Under the pieces are notes generated by a model. The model saw only the letters and a list, made by a program, of their open reading frames with translations. It did not search any database and was not told the origin of the DNA. The translations under genes and the position numbers were made by a program. A stretch of 64,000 nt of DNA from Grammothele lineata (Eukaryota; Basidiomycota; Agaricomycetes; Polyporales; Polyporaceae), in contig NDFF03000381.1 in NCBI GenBank assembly GCA_002150815.3, forward strand, positions 248,001 through 312,000, given 5' to 3'. Shown in pieces: positions 22,730 through 33,199 of the stretch. How positions within the stretch are numbered: position 1 is the first letter of the stretch; the number at the start of each line of letters is the position of its first letter.

Positions 22730-23071
22730 CCTTGTGGGGATGTGACCAATACACGACCAGGATCAGAGGACGGGCGAGGGCCTTCTTGAATGTGAATGCG
22801 GGGAAGGATGCGTGTGAGTGAATGGCGCGTCGCGTCCTACGAGGTGTCGCCATAAGTACAGTTCATGATCGCGCTGAGCAATCCCCGACGGCCTGCAGAA
22901 CTTTGCAGCGATAAGATGGCCGACACGCTCTAATCGTGGCCGGCGCTAGTGAGCTCTATGACGTACGCTGCCATTTCGGAGGCGCTCTCGTTGCCATTGC
23001 TCTGGAGACCAGGCCATTACTGCTTTATCCATCAATATTTCTTGGCCTGAGTCTCTTGCTCTTGCCCGATT
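22730..23071. promoter_or_regulatory. Divergent promoter region between AKR copy 2 and severin-like gene
   Basis: 342 bp between two start codons facing away from each other, so it must hold both promoters. No convincing TATA box was found. Confidence 0.4.
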
Positions 23072-24478
23072 ATGGCGCATCTAACGAAACCGACGCAATA
23101 CAATATTGAAGACTCGAACATCGCGCTTCTGGGGTCTGATGTGAGTCGCAAACACCCCGCTTGGCTCGCCACTCTCCCCATCTACACGCCCTGTGTCCAT
23201 GCCACAGAAGCTCAACCAGGTGCCCACCTAGCTCGAGAAGGATGTCAGAGAGCACGCAGGTGACAAGGAGGCAGCATGGGAAGAGGCAGGAAAGGAACCG
23301 GGTCTCCAAATCTGGAGGATTGAGAAGTTCACGGTGAAAGAGTGGCCCAAGTCGCATTACGGGCATTTCTACGACGGCGACTCGTACATCGTCTTACACG
23401 TACGTACATAACTATCTACTATGCGCCTAGTAGCGCTTATGACTTTTTCTCTAGACATACAAGAAGGATCCCGACAACGAGGAGCTCTCTTACGACCTCC
23501 ACTTCTGGCTCGGTGCGGAGACTAGCCAAGACGAGGCCGGCACTGCTGCTTACAAGACTGTTGAGCTTGACGATCGTGCGTGTCTCGGATAGCTCCTTCG
23601 GATGCGGCTCACATGCTATCGCCGCTGTAGACCTCGGGGGTGCGCCCGTCGAATACCGCGAAGTCCAAGAATACGAATCCCCGCGCTTCCTCTCCTACTT
23701 CCCCAAGTTCGTTGCCCTCCACGGCGGTGTCGCTTCGGGCTTCCACCACGTCTCCGACCCACCCCCGGATGACACGCGCCGCCTCTTCCGCGTGTCCGCA
23801 GCACGCGCGCACTTACAGGTGCACGAGGTGCCCGCGGTGGGCGCGAGCGTCGTCGCGGGCGGCGTGTACGTGCTCGACATGGGTACGCGCGCGTGGCAGT
23901 TCAATACCCAGAAGGCTCCGGGTAAGGTCAAGTTCAAGGCAGCCGAGTTTGTCCAATCGCTCGTGAACGATCGTCAGGGCCAGTGCGAAACTACCGTCTT
24001 TGGTGAGTCTTGCCTCCGCGTTCTCCCGTCCTTGCCGTGTCGTGGCTTAAGAGTGGCTGCCTGACCTCCGATCGTAGACGAGCACGGCCCTAGCGCAGGC
24101 CTCTTCCTGTCCGAGCTTGGACTCACCGCGGTCCCTTCCGCCGCAGAAGCCGTCGCAACCTCCCCGAAAGCTCTTTACCGCCTGTCGGACGCTTCCGGCG
24201 AGGTCTCCTTTTCCCAAGTCTCCCCTGCGGACGAGTCCTCGCTCTCGCCCGACGACGCCTTCATCCTCGACGACAGCGCGAACCCCACCAATAGCGCGCT
24301 CTACGTCTGGATCGGGAGCGGGGCGTCCCTCACGGAGCGGCGGCTTGCGCTGCAGTATGGCCAGCAGTACCTGTACCGGCACCGCTCGAGCGGGGGACGC
24401 GCCGCGCTCGCGACCCACATCGTCAAGATGGTGCAGGGCCGGGAGACGGAGGCGTTCAGCGCGGCGATCGCGGCGTGA
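23072..24478 (+). CDS. Severin/gelsolin-like actin-binding protein
   Basis: Five exons (23072-23140, 23232-23399, 23455-23575, 23631-24002, 24078-24478) give 376 aa, the length of three-domain severin/fragmin proteins. The first gelsolin repeat reads [57 protein letters not shown] and [18 protein letters not shown]. The second starts [10 protein letters not shown] with [16 protein letters not shown]. The third starts [18 protein letters not shown] with [10 protein letters not shown] and [17 protein letters not shown]. By family it severs and caps actin filaments in a calcium-dependent way in the cytosol. The gene is convergent with the WD40 gene, 130 bp between stops. Confidence 0.88.
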
Positions 24479-24608
24479 AGTGGGGAGGCGTGTCAAGCTT
24501 TGCAGATCTAAGACGATGTAAGATGTGATAGCAGAACTTAGAATACAGCCTATTTATCGGAAACAACATTGACGAGAGAAGGACGCGATGGTGGTACAAG
24601 GCTCAAGC

Positions 24609-26948
24609 TCATTGGTACATAATGCCGGTATCTGGCTCGTCTGAATCCGAATCCTCGTCCATATCACTGCTTTCCTGGTCGCTGTCTGGCTCCCACGGAT
24701 GAATCGCGAAGACGTCCCCGTTCCCTTCTTGCCGTAAGATCCTGTCATCGCGCGGTGAGCCCGGGGCGACAGTGCCCATCTGCTAATAGTGAGCACATAC
24801 TGGTCAAATAGTGCGATCGCCTGGCCGTCATCGTCGTCGCTGTTCTCTGGATCGTCGTCGACCACGCCCATCGCGCGGAGGAACAGCTCCCGCGAGCTCG
24901 GGTGTAAGGTCGAGACCGGACGAACCTCCGTCGGCGTGCGCTCCAGCTGCTCAGTGCAGGAGGTCACAGCTGTTGGGCTATGAAGGCGGATGAAGCGCTC
25001 GATGCCGGCGGTAAAGAGGAGGGGGCGGTGGGGGTGGAAGAGCGCAGTGTTCACGATGGACTCGTGGCCTTGTATTATATAAATTAGAATCAAGCCAGAC
25101 ACTCCGGAGGGGGATGAGAGGGTCGCACCAGTAAGGCGCGCAAGAGGCGTCGATAGTTCGACGGGGACGTATCTTACACTGTCACAAGATGCCGCGTATC
25201 CTGAAGAGAGTTAGAGCGAAGTGGTAGTCGAACCAGGCCTTGTTCACCTGTCTCTCCTGGTCGGCGACATTGTTGCCATTCGTAGGAATCGACCTCCTTT
25301 CGCTTCTCCAGCAATTCAATATCGCTGGGTATCTTCCAGACGTACGTTCTGAAATCATCTGATCCTTGTGCATAATAGTCGTCCCCGTCTGAACCCAGGC
25401 CGCCAAAACCTCCATGCTGCAGAAGTCGTAAATGAGTTTTGCAACATGTACCTGAAGGTTGACGCAATACCTTCATGGTGCAACTGTTGGAGTAGGTTGC
25501 CCGTCCCGCGAGGGTGGATGTCCCATCCGGATGACTCTTGCCACTGAACGTCGCGATCGGGAAAGGATCATGTACGGCGTATAGCGTCGGGATATGATGC
25601 TGCCGGAACCCGCTCAGCTCTGTAATTTTTCATGTTAGAGGCGCGTGATAGATACCAGCATAGTGACCCCAAGCCGACGACCTGCGTAAGCGTCAATGAC
25701 GGAGGAAGTGAGTACCAAGATATGAAGCGACCTTCGCGGTCGAAGCTCAAGCTGCTTGCTTCCGGCCTTGCCATGCGCGCGAAACCTTGTCTCGCGACTG
25801 TGGTGACATACTAAGAACGGTCAGCCATTTTGACTTCAAGATAGACGAAAACTCACCTTCTGGACAATGCCTCCATCGCGACGCTGCGCTGCGGGTCCAA
25901 AAGCCATCCGTACGTCGCGGAGACAGACTTGACCACGGTTATCACTCGTCGCGAATATGTTCGTCATGACCGGATTATACTGTACACATGTGATCTCGGA
26001 GGTGTGCTGAAGTATGCTTTGCGCCCGACTGAGCTTGGGGATCGCACGCATATCGTGCAGGATGATACGCCCATCCTCGCTAAAGAAGCGTATTCAGTCG
26101 TTTTGTTCGCCTGAGTGACTATGTATACTTACGCGCCACTCATGAACAGATGGTCATACTCGGGATGACAAGAAATGGCACGAATGCTATCCTGGGACCT
26201 GTTGAGACCGGTTAATAAATGGATCGAACAATGCACATACGTGATGTTGATTATTAGTCCATGTCGGGGAATTGGAGCCTTCTATTCGAGCTGGGGATGT
26301 GCTAGGATGCCCAAGATCGTATTGATAGATAGTTTCATCGGTGTCACCCCTACATGACTTGTAAGGTACAATGTTAACAAAGAGAACCATAGAGCTTACG
26401 AGTACAGATATTGCCCTGTTGCAGAGAAAGCAATCGTAAAGACATTGGACTACCAAAAACCGGTCAGAGAACAGCGATGTTCTGTGGAATCTTTGAAAAC
26501 AATATACCCTTGGTCCTGAGAACCTCCACGACGGCGCCGACACTTCATCTTGATTGAAATCCCAGATATACACATACGGATCTTCCCAGACGTTGACGCC
26601 AGGTCCAATGCTCGAATAAATGCAGGGACTTGCACAGAATATTGTCGTCATAGCTCACCGTCTCCTGCGCTCGCAAGCCATCTTCCATCCCGAGAGCATG
26701 TCAGGGCATTAACACACGACTTGTGTGCCAGGAGCTTTCTGCACGCGTATGACTCAGGTCAGCGGCAAGAGGTTTCTGGGCAGCGGATAGAGGGTGCTCA
26801 ACTTAGAATATGGCAGTCCGTCTCGCACCAATGTGTCTACTGCATGTCGTCTAGCACAACCTCGTAAATCCTTTCGTGTCGCCTCTGTCGGTCCCAACGC
26901 ACGACAGACGTAGGAATTGAATTGGGGACAACTCTCGACGAAGGGCAT
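24609..26948 (-). CDS. WD40-repeat protein, DCAF-like (DDB1/CUL4-associated factor)
   Basis: Many small exons give a WD40 protein that resembles DCAF5/6/8-type substrate receptors of CUL4-DDB1 ubiquitin ligases. Readable pieces in order: HKSCVNALTCSRDGRWLASA, YVYIWDFNQDEVSAPSWRFS, FTIAFSATGQYLYS, GDTDETIYQYDLGHPS, DSIRAISCHPEYDHLFMSG, DGRIILHDMRAIPK, ITCVQYNPVMTNIFATSDNR, GQVCLRDVRMAFGP, a middle part ending TLAGRATYSNSCTMK, YYAQGSDDFRTYVWKIPSD, GHESIVNTALFHPHRPLLFT, and an acidic tail DSDQESSDMDEDSDSDEPD ending at TGA 24609-24611. HDMR and RDVR sit where WDxR DDB1-binding boxes usually lie. The 5' end is uncertain: the first exon (from 26948 or from within VDTLVRDGLPYSKLSTL) could not be joined with confidence. 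The ligase role is inferred. Confidence 0.72.
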
Positions 26949-27647
26949 AGTCCAGCACTAGCGTTTGCCGCTAGTCAACCACTAACTCCGATGAACGTTG
27001 AATGGGGACAATCACAAATATGCCACGTTTGCCGCTGCAGCAGACTAAGAGAGGGGGAGTACTGAAGCCTGAACGCGAGTCGGTAGAAGGCTTGAGAGCT
27101 CAGACAGGTGCAGATCTTGACATCGGCGCTTGAGTACCAGGCAACGTCATAGGCTCGGGGCAAGATCACGAGACGAGCGGGCCACTTAAGGGTAACTCCG
27201 CCATACCGAGGGGTCCGACCAATTTGGTCGGATTGGTGGGAAGCGCCGGTCGACCAAAAGACCAAACGGGACCCTAATGTAGGGGTTAGAGACCTTTTGA
27301 AAGTCACATGACACCAGAAAGGTCGCCCGCACGAAGTGGCCGGCTTGCTCATACTTGCCTCCTGAGCGGCGCTTCCAGCGCCCTGGGTTCCGATTCTTGT
27401 TGTTCCCTGAATTTGCCTCAATGCAATGGCCAGATATGCACTCGCTTAACTTGTCTACACGTGAAAGAGATTGGATATGTTACAACGATAACGAAGGCCC
27501 GGGGATGCGACAAACACTGATTGGAACATAGAAACAGTATCCGAGGGGAGATGTCGTCCCGTGCGAGAGCGACATGCCTAGCCGTCAATGCATGTCGACA
27601 TATTGAAAACATGCCAGAGGCAGCCTGTTGGTCAGGCTTACCCTGCC
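26949..27647. other. Intergenic, promoter side of the DCAF-like gene
   Basis: Contains a near-perfect palindrome at 27218-27236 (TCCGACCAA, T, TTGGTCGGA) and a GAAAGTCACATG word at 27298, related to a repeated word near 28190 and 28250. The 148-codon minus-strand frame here shows no family motif. Confidence 0.4.
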
Positions 27648-28098
27648 TACAGTCGACTCCCTTATAATCCATACACCTCGGGAATGACCCGAATCTATGG
27701 GTTACGTCGGGTTATGGGCTAGGAGAGTAGGCGCCTAATGCACCCTGGGGCTGGGAAGCTTAAGCGCGCATGCCCCACGCGGGTGATGGCGACATCAGTT
27801 GCTACGATTTGGAGAATTATTTAGTACTACGCCCTAGGTGCGACTAAAATCATCGGTCAAACGAGAATAAAGGTAAGATGAACCCAACAGGGGTCATTCG
27901 GACTTACAATCTGTGACCAAATATCTTGGATAATTCATTGATTCATGGGTTTTGACCCTCCGGTAGGGTATGGATTACTGGGTACTACAGGTTTATGGGG
28001 GAGTCTCCCCCGCGCACCAAATCGGGATGAGCCCAGATCCATGGGTTAGCATGGGTTATGGCTTATAACGTGCATGGATTATAAGGGAGTCGACTGTA
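27648..28098. mobile_element. MITE with pogo/Fot1-like inverted repeats
   Basis: The ends are perfect inverted repeats of 25 bases: left 27648-27672, right 28074-28098. Each has TA outside CAGTCGACTCCC, the form expected for Tc1/mariner-superfamily pogo/Fot1 elements with a TA target duplication. The 451 bp interior has no coding frame. Both sub-terminal regions carry versions of GGGTTATGG and ATGGGTTA. It is non-autonomous. Confidence 0.8.
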
Positions 28099-28186
28099 CT
28101 AGTCTGAGAGCTGGAGTCGGAGGACTCCGAGGGAGTCGGGACTGGGAGAGTCTGGGTCCTCGGGCCTCGGGGAGGGAGTGAATCAA

Positions 28187-28267
28187 GCGCCTGCCATCAA
28201 AAGTCACGTGCACAACGGGAGACAGACGAGCCCTCAGATTAGACGCCTGCCATCGAAAGTCACGTGA
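28187..28267. repeat. Two direct copies of a CACGTG-containing word
   Basis: GCCTGCCATC[A/G]AAAGTCACGTG occurs twice, about 57 bp apart, with an E-box (CACGTG) at each 3' end. They lie between the MITE and the hairpin cluster. Confidence 0.6.
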
Positions 28268-28293
28268 AAATGCTAACGCGCCGGTATTAAACA

Positions 28294-29010
28294 CCGATTC
28301 TCTAAAGAATCGGAACGTTGTCCCCGCCGCTTGCGGGGCATTCTAGAATTACTGCATATCACTTAGATGTCAGTGTAGGATAAGTGAAGACAGTTTGGCA
28401 CGTATTCAAGGTCTGGATTGCTAGGAAGACCTGTATAAAGCCTCGTATAGTAGGATCAACCAAGAAACATGCTTCAACATAGTACTAGCATACGGGTTCT
28501 GCAGATAATTGACCCTCTACCTCGCTAATGAGCCTTCGATTTTCTTAGCAGTCCAGCAGCGGGACCCAATGATGCACATAGAGGTTGGTTGAACAGGGAA
28601 TATATGTATATCTACTATGCGAGGGTTTGTTAGTCACACTGTACTAGCAAAGAAGGACACATTTGCCACAAAATGAGTTTCGCGATGGCAGTTACATTGT
28701 CTCAATAGATCCTTCAACAAGATTTGAAGGACGAGCGGGAGTAGCAGGTCCAAACGAGAGGGTGCAGTGCGCACTCTGTTCAAAGCCCCATTTTGGAACT
28801 AATCTCGCGGCGGCGCGCCGCCGCGAAGAAAAAATTACAGTATAAGTGTTGTATTAGCTAGACACATGGTTTTGAAGCGTATTGGCATGGTCGCGCAGGC
28901 GATTGGAGGTAGAGTGCCCTCGCGCGAGGCTGCGCGAGGGCGGGAGGAGGGATGCGAACGCGCCTTCGGCGCGCACCCTTGGCGACCCTTGGGGCCGCTG
29001 GCGCGGCCCG
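28294..29010. repeat. Cluster of perfect GC-rich hairpins and palindromes
   Basis: In order: CCGATTCT/AGAATCGG (28294-28313); CCCCGC/GCGGGG (28322-28338); a 22-base perfect palindrome of CGG/CCG words (28805-28826); GCCCTCGCG/CGCGAGGGC (28916-28941); CGCGCC/GGCGCG (28959-28973); GGGCCG/CGGCCC (about 28992-29009). They stand in otherwise AT-rich DNA. No gene is seen across the region. Confidence 0.65.
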
Positions 29011-29908
29011 CGCCACCCCGGCGGTTCCCTTGTAATGACCAATTTGCCCACTTAAGGAAAGTAACAGAGGGGCGTCTAGTCGTGACTGGGACCTCGGAAT
29101 GACTTTGCCAGCATTGCCTCTCGAAGTTGATCACGAACCGCGTTCTGCTTATAGACCGACCTCGCTCGTACCAGTGCACCGGGACAGTCTTCGGAAGCTC
29201 CTAGTCAGAATTTCCTTCTGGAAATAAGCACTCAAGTGCTGAACGGGTGCGCAGGTAAGCACTGGCCGCCATTACGTACTTACTATATCACTGGCAATGT
29301 TATCGGAACATGTCACTCACATCGTCGATAACCTACTACTTCTTTCCTCTTTCAAGGCACTGATACGTGAACGTTCGGACCATGGCGCTGCCTTCCACAG
29401 CCTCATATCATTCTTCTACCGCTTGGGCTCCAACACTCGTGGTCCCTCCCAGTCTCGTTACCCCCCAGTTATACAAAGCATACCAACACTCACCACTGGA
29501 CTAAGGCTCATGTGGACGACTTGCAAGCCATCGCAATCACAACAGATCTGCGTTATGGATGCTGGGACTGGGCCAGCTCATAAAGTCCGCCGGTCACGCA
29601 GACCTAGATACCCAATCCTATATCCGAGCCTGTTTGCGTCCATACGATTGTGGCTGGTTCATCAGCGCCTCTGTTCGACACCTCCCCACGGCTGCCAGTC
29701 CCTCTTTCTTCTGACGGAATCCCGTTTAGATGGGGCTGTATACCTGGGTCTTCGCAAGAACCCAAACGGCGCTGCGCTTCCCGCTTGGGATCGTGTCTTT
29801 AATGCCTCGGCCGTGCCCTCATACCCAGGCCTCCGGACGATCCGTTCACCTGGATAGCTGCCTCTCCCGCTGCCACCTTCTCCCTAGTACCAACTGGTAG
29901 ATTGCAAA
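29011..29908. other. Intergenic, upstream of DUF6535 gene
   Basis: An open frame at 29297-29857 (186 codons) has no recognised motif and lies just before the chosen DUF6535 start. It may be chance or leader sequence. Confidence 0.4.
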
Positions 29909-32887
29909 ATGCCTGAAAAGCCGCCTCAGATGGTGAGAGGACTATTATGATGCGTATGACTTGATGCGATGAGTGACACGGTTGCATACGACAGCTTCTT
30001 CCGCTCGACCATGATCAGTCGACGAATAGTACGAGACGTATCCCAACGAAGATCCCCATCACATGCCCGTTCACTGAGAACGAGATTGCCGGCGCATGGG
30101 AAAAATGTGGGCATACCGTTCAGGAGCATTGCGACCAGATGGTGAAGAGATGGAAGGAGGAGATAGATATGTTCCTCGTCTTCGTAAGCAGTGGAATTTT
30201 TGCCTCCTAGCCGCTAATTAATTAGTGACTTGATCAGGCCGGCCTCTTCTCTGCGGTACTCACGGCTTTCAATGTGCAATCATATGCTCTTCTCCAACAA
30301 GACAACTCGGAGATCACGGCCAACGCTCTTGTCCAAATTTCAGCGCAGCTCAATAGTTTCAAGACTAGCGGGACCTCTCTAAACTCAGACATCAATGAAT
30401 ACCAGCCTCCTAACTACGTTGTCCCTCTCTCTGCCCTTTGGATCAACACCCTTTGGTTCGCATCTCTCATATGCACACTCTCGGCATCTTCGATTGCGAT
30501 CATGGTCAAACAGTGGCTTCACCAGTACAGTCTCGGGCTCTCGGGCAACTCCCGCGAAGTTGCGCGCCTGCGACAATATCGGTACAACTCATTACGAATG
30601 TGGTATGTTGTGGAGATTATCGCCCTTCTACCCATTCTTCTCCAGGTCGCACTAGTCCTCTTCTTGGTTGGCCTTGTAATTCTTCTGTGGACCCTACACC
30701 CCGCAGTCGCCACCGTCTCCACCGTGCTGGTTGTGCTACTAGTCATGTTTGGTGTTGTGACGACTGTTCTTCCGACCTTCTATCCTGACTGTTTCTATCA
30801 ATCGCCTCAGGCCCTCGGCACCCTCCTCACCATGCATACAATCCGGAAGGCTTTCCGCAAGCTTTTCAACCGCCCAACCCGCCATGAAATGCGAAACTGG
30901 CACACACGGGAGGACGCCGAGATTCGTGCCAAACGTGCCGACCTGGACCATGGCCTTGCGGCGAAGACGTATGAGATCACTCTCGATGAGAGTGTGCTCA
31001 AGAATGCCATTATCCCATGTATGTGGGACATGCCCACTGAGCGCCTGTCGGGTTTCTTGGACTCCATCCTCCATACTTCCAACAGATGGGAACCGGTCGT
31101 GCCTTGCATCCTCCACTTCCTTATATTGGCGGCGCGTGACCCGGTACCTAACCGAGCGATGGTGAAAGCACGTCTTCGAGAGTCGTGGTGGCCGCGTTTC
31201 GAGGCGAACTCTGAGCTTGGAGAGCTCTTTCTACGCGCTATGGCCACATTATCATCTCGCGGTCTGGAACCGGGATACGTCTTTTGGAGGGTAGCACACT
31301 CGCTATCCTTCTCTGCCTTAGACGTTGGAATTAGGGTCAAGCACGAAACTATAGAGCATCGTGAGTGATCACCCGGACGCTTCAGCGCCGTCTCATAGTA
31401 GATCTGACGGCCCCATGCAGTTACCTCTATTCTTCCAAACCCGAAGGACTCCGCCCAATTCGCCGCGCTTGTACGCAGCAGAGGTCCAGATGAACTACCG
31501 CTCGTGTACTCATACCTCCACACCGTCCCCGCCCTAGTGCGCTATCTAGCGCGACTCGTCGTGACATCGCCGCACGATCAACTCCGCGTGCAGCTGCAAA
31601 TAGACGCTGTATTCACGGCCTTGCAATCGTTTCTCGTCCACGCCGCCCTCGCGGAGGACCGCTCGAACCTTGCGACCGTCTTGTGGGCGTTACGCCGCTC
31701 CAATCACCTAACGCAGATCGTCGCGCTCAAGACGGACGCGCAGTGTTCACCGCTCGTGCCACACGATGTCGTTGAGCTTTATTCGGACGTGCTTGACGCG
31801 ATCGAGGACGCAGCACGGGACAGCAGCGCATTCCGCACTTACTTCGGGCGCCACCTGGGCAAATTCACTACAGCGAATTTGGGAAGCTCAGATCCAGTCG
31901 CGCTGGTCAAGATGCTGCAAGAGGACCTGGGCGTATTGAAACGGCTCTTCTGGATGGTCCCATGGCAGCTCAGTGCAAGACGGCGGGAACGTGCTGCGAG
32001 TCGTAAGTGTCCTATACAACCTATGTCGACTTTGGTTGACAATTGAGTTACACAGGGTCGCATTCGGTGGCGTCTCCGCCACCTCCTTCGCAATTCCTCA
32101 CTACGCCTCCCGCATCCGGCCCAGACGTTCCCAGGACACCCCCGCGACCTGTACACCGCCATGGTAAGTCATCGGACGCTCATGCGTCTTAGTATAAATT
32201 CAGGCATTGTGCTGATTCTATGCCCGTGCAGCACGATCTGTATCTAACAGTCCAAGGGTAAATGCAGGCCGTGTCAGCCCGCATACTCTGAATGCTAGCG
32301 ACAATACCTCCAGCGGACACGGCTCGTCAGGACGACGTTCGGGATCGCCCGAGCCGGGATCTCACGTTGACAGTATCGCGACTACTCCTGCGACAAGCAC
32401 GTCTACAGTCCCTCTCTTGAGCCCACACTCCCAAGAAGACTTGCCGACCCATCATCCAATGGCCGCCGTTCGCATGACTGTTATGCCGAGCACCGGCAGT
32501 GAGTGTCTCGCATTTTCAACGCTAATAGCGATGTTCATCGAATTACTATCAGTTGAAGGGGAAGAGCAATTGGGCGTACATGGCACTAACGAACTCCCTA
32601 GGACGCCGCCTTCGTTCCACAGGCGCGCACGCCCCCGACTTCGTGGGCCCCCGCCGCCGATCCTTGCGCACCCTAGCGGCGAAGAGGCACCCGCCGCCCA
32701 ACCACTGCCGCGGCGCCACCCACGACCCGCCGCGTCACGGCTGTCCACAGATCCAGCGGACTATCCTGGGTCTCTAGCGGCAGATGTGCGGTCGGTCATT
32801 GCAATCGCCCTCACGCCATCTGAGCTGCATGACGAGGAGAGAGCTGAATCTGATGCGGAATCCGTTCCCTTCCTTGGTTATCAGTGA
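29909..32887 (+). CDS. DUF6535 multi-pass membrane protein
   Basis: Six exons (29909-29932, 30019-30183, 30238-31360, 31421-32002, 32056-32163, 32232-32887) give 885 aa. The DUF6535 module spans about residues 25-240: ENEIAGAWEKCGHTVQEHCD and EEIDMFLVF, then AGLFSAVLTAFNVQSYALL (TM1), PLSALWINTLWFASLICTLS (TM2), KQWLHQYSLGLSGNSREVAR, a long TM3 (VVEIIALLPILLQVALVLFL) and TM4 (TVSTVLVVLLVMFGVVTTVL). A long soluble helical part follows, then a Ser/Pro-rich disordered tail. DUF6535 proteins are numerous in Agaricomycetes and of unknown function. A possible 54-nt intron (about 32502-32555) has consensus ends but is in frame without stops, so the last exon can be read either way (885 or 867 aa). 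Convergent with the HET gene, 312 bp apart. Confidence 0.83.
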
Positions 32888-33199
32888 TTTTGCTAGGTAT
32901 ATGAGTTGTCCCCAAACCATCCTCGGTTCTGGTAAATTATCATGGCGTGATGGATCAAGAATTGTACGTTATAACGTAGTACCATCGCAGCAACTTGTAC
33001 GGATTTTGAACATCATATGAATGCCATGTTACCGTGGGCTGTTCTCATCTGTTAATGTCAGTTTTCGCAGAAATGCATGAACAGTGTGAGACAAACGGCA
33101 GCGTTCTGACCTCGGCTACTATAGTTTCTCCAGCATAGATGGCTCACCGAGATTCTCATATCTGGACGCAAAACATCATAAAAATCCCATGTCACGGTC
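32888..33199. other. Shared 3' intergenic region of two convergent genes
   Basis: Between the stops of the DUF6535 and HET genes. No gene seen. Confidence 0.5.
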
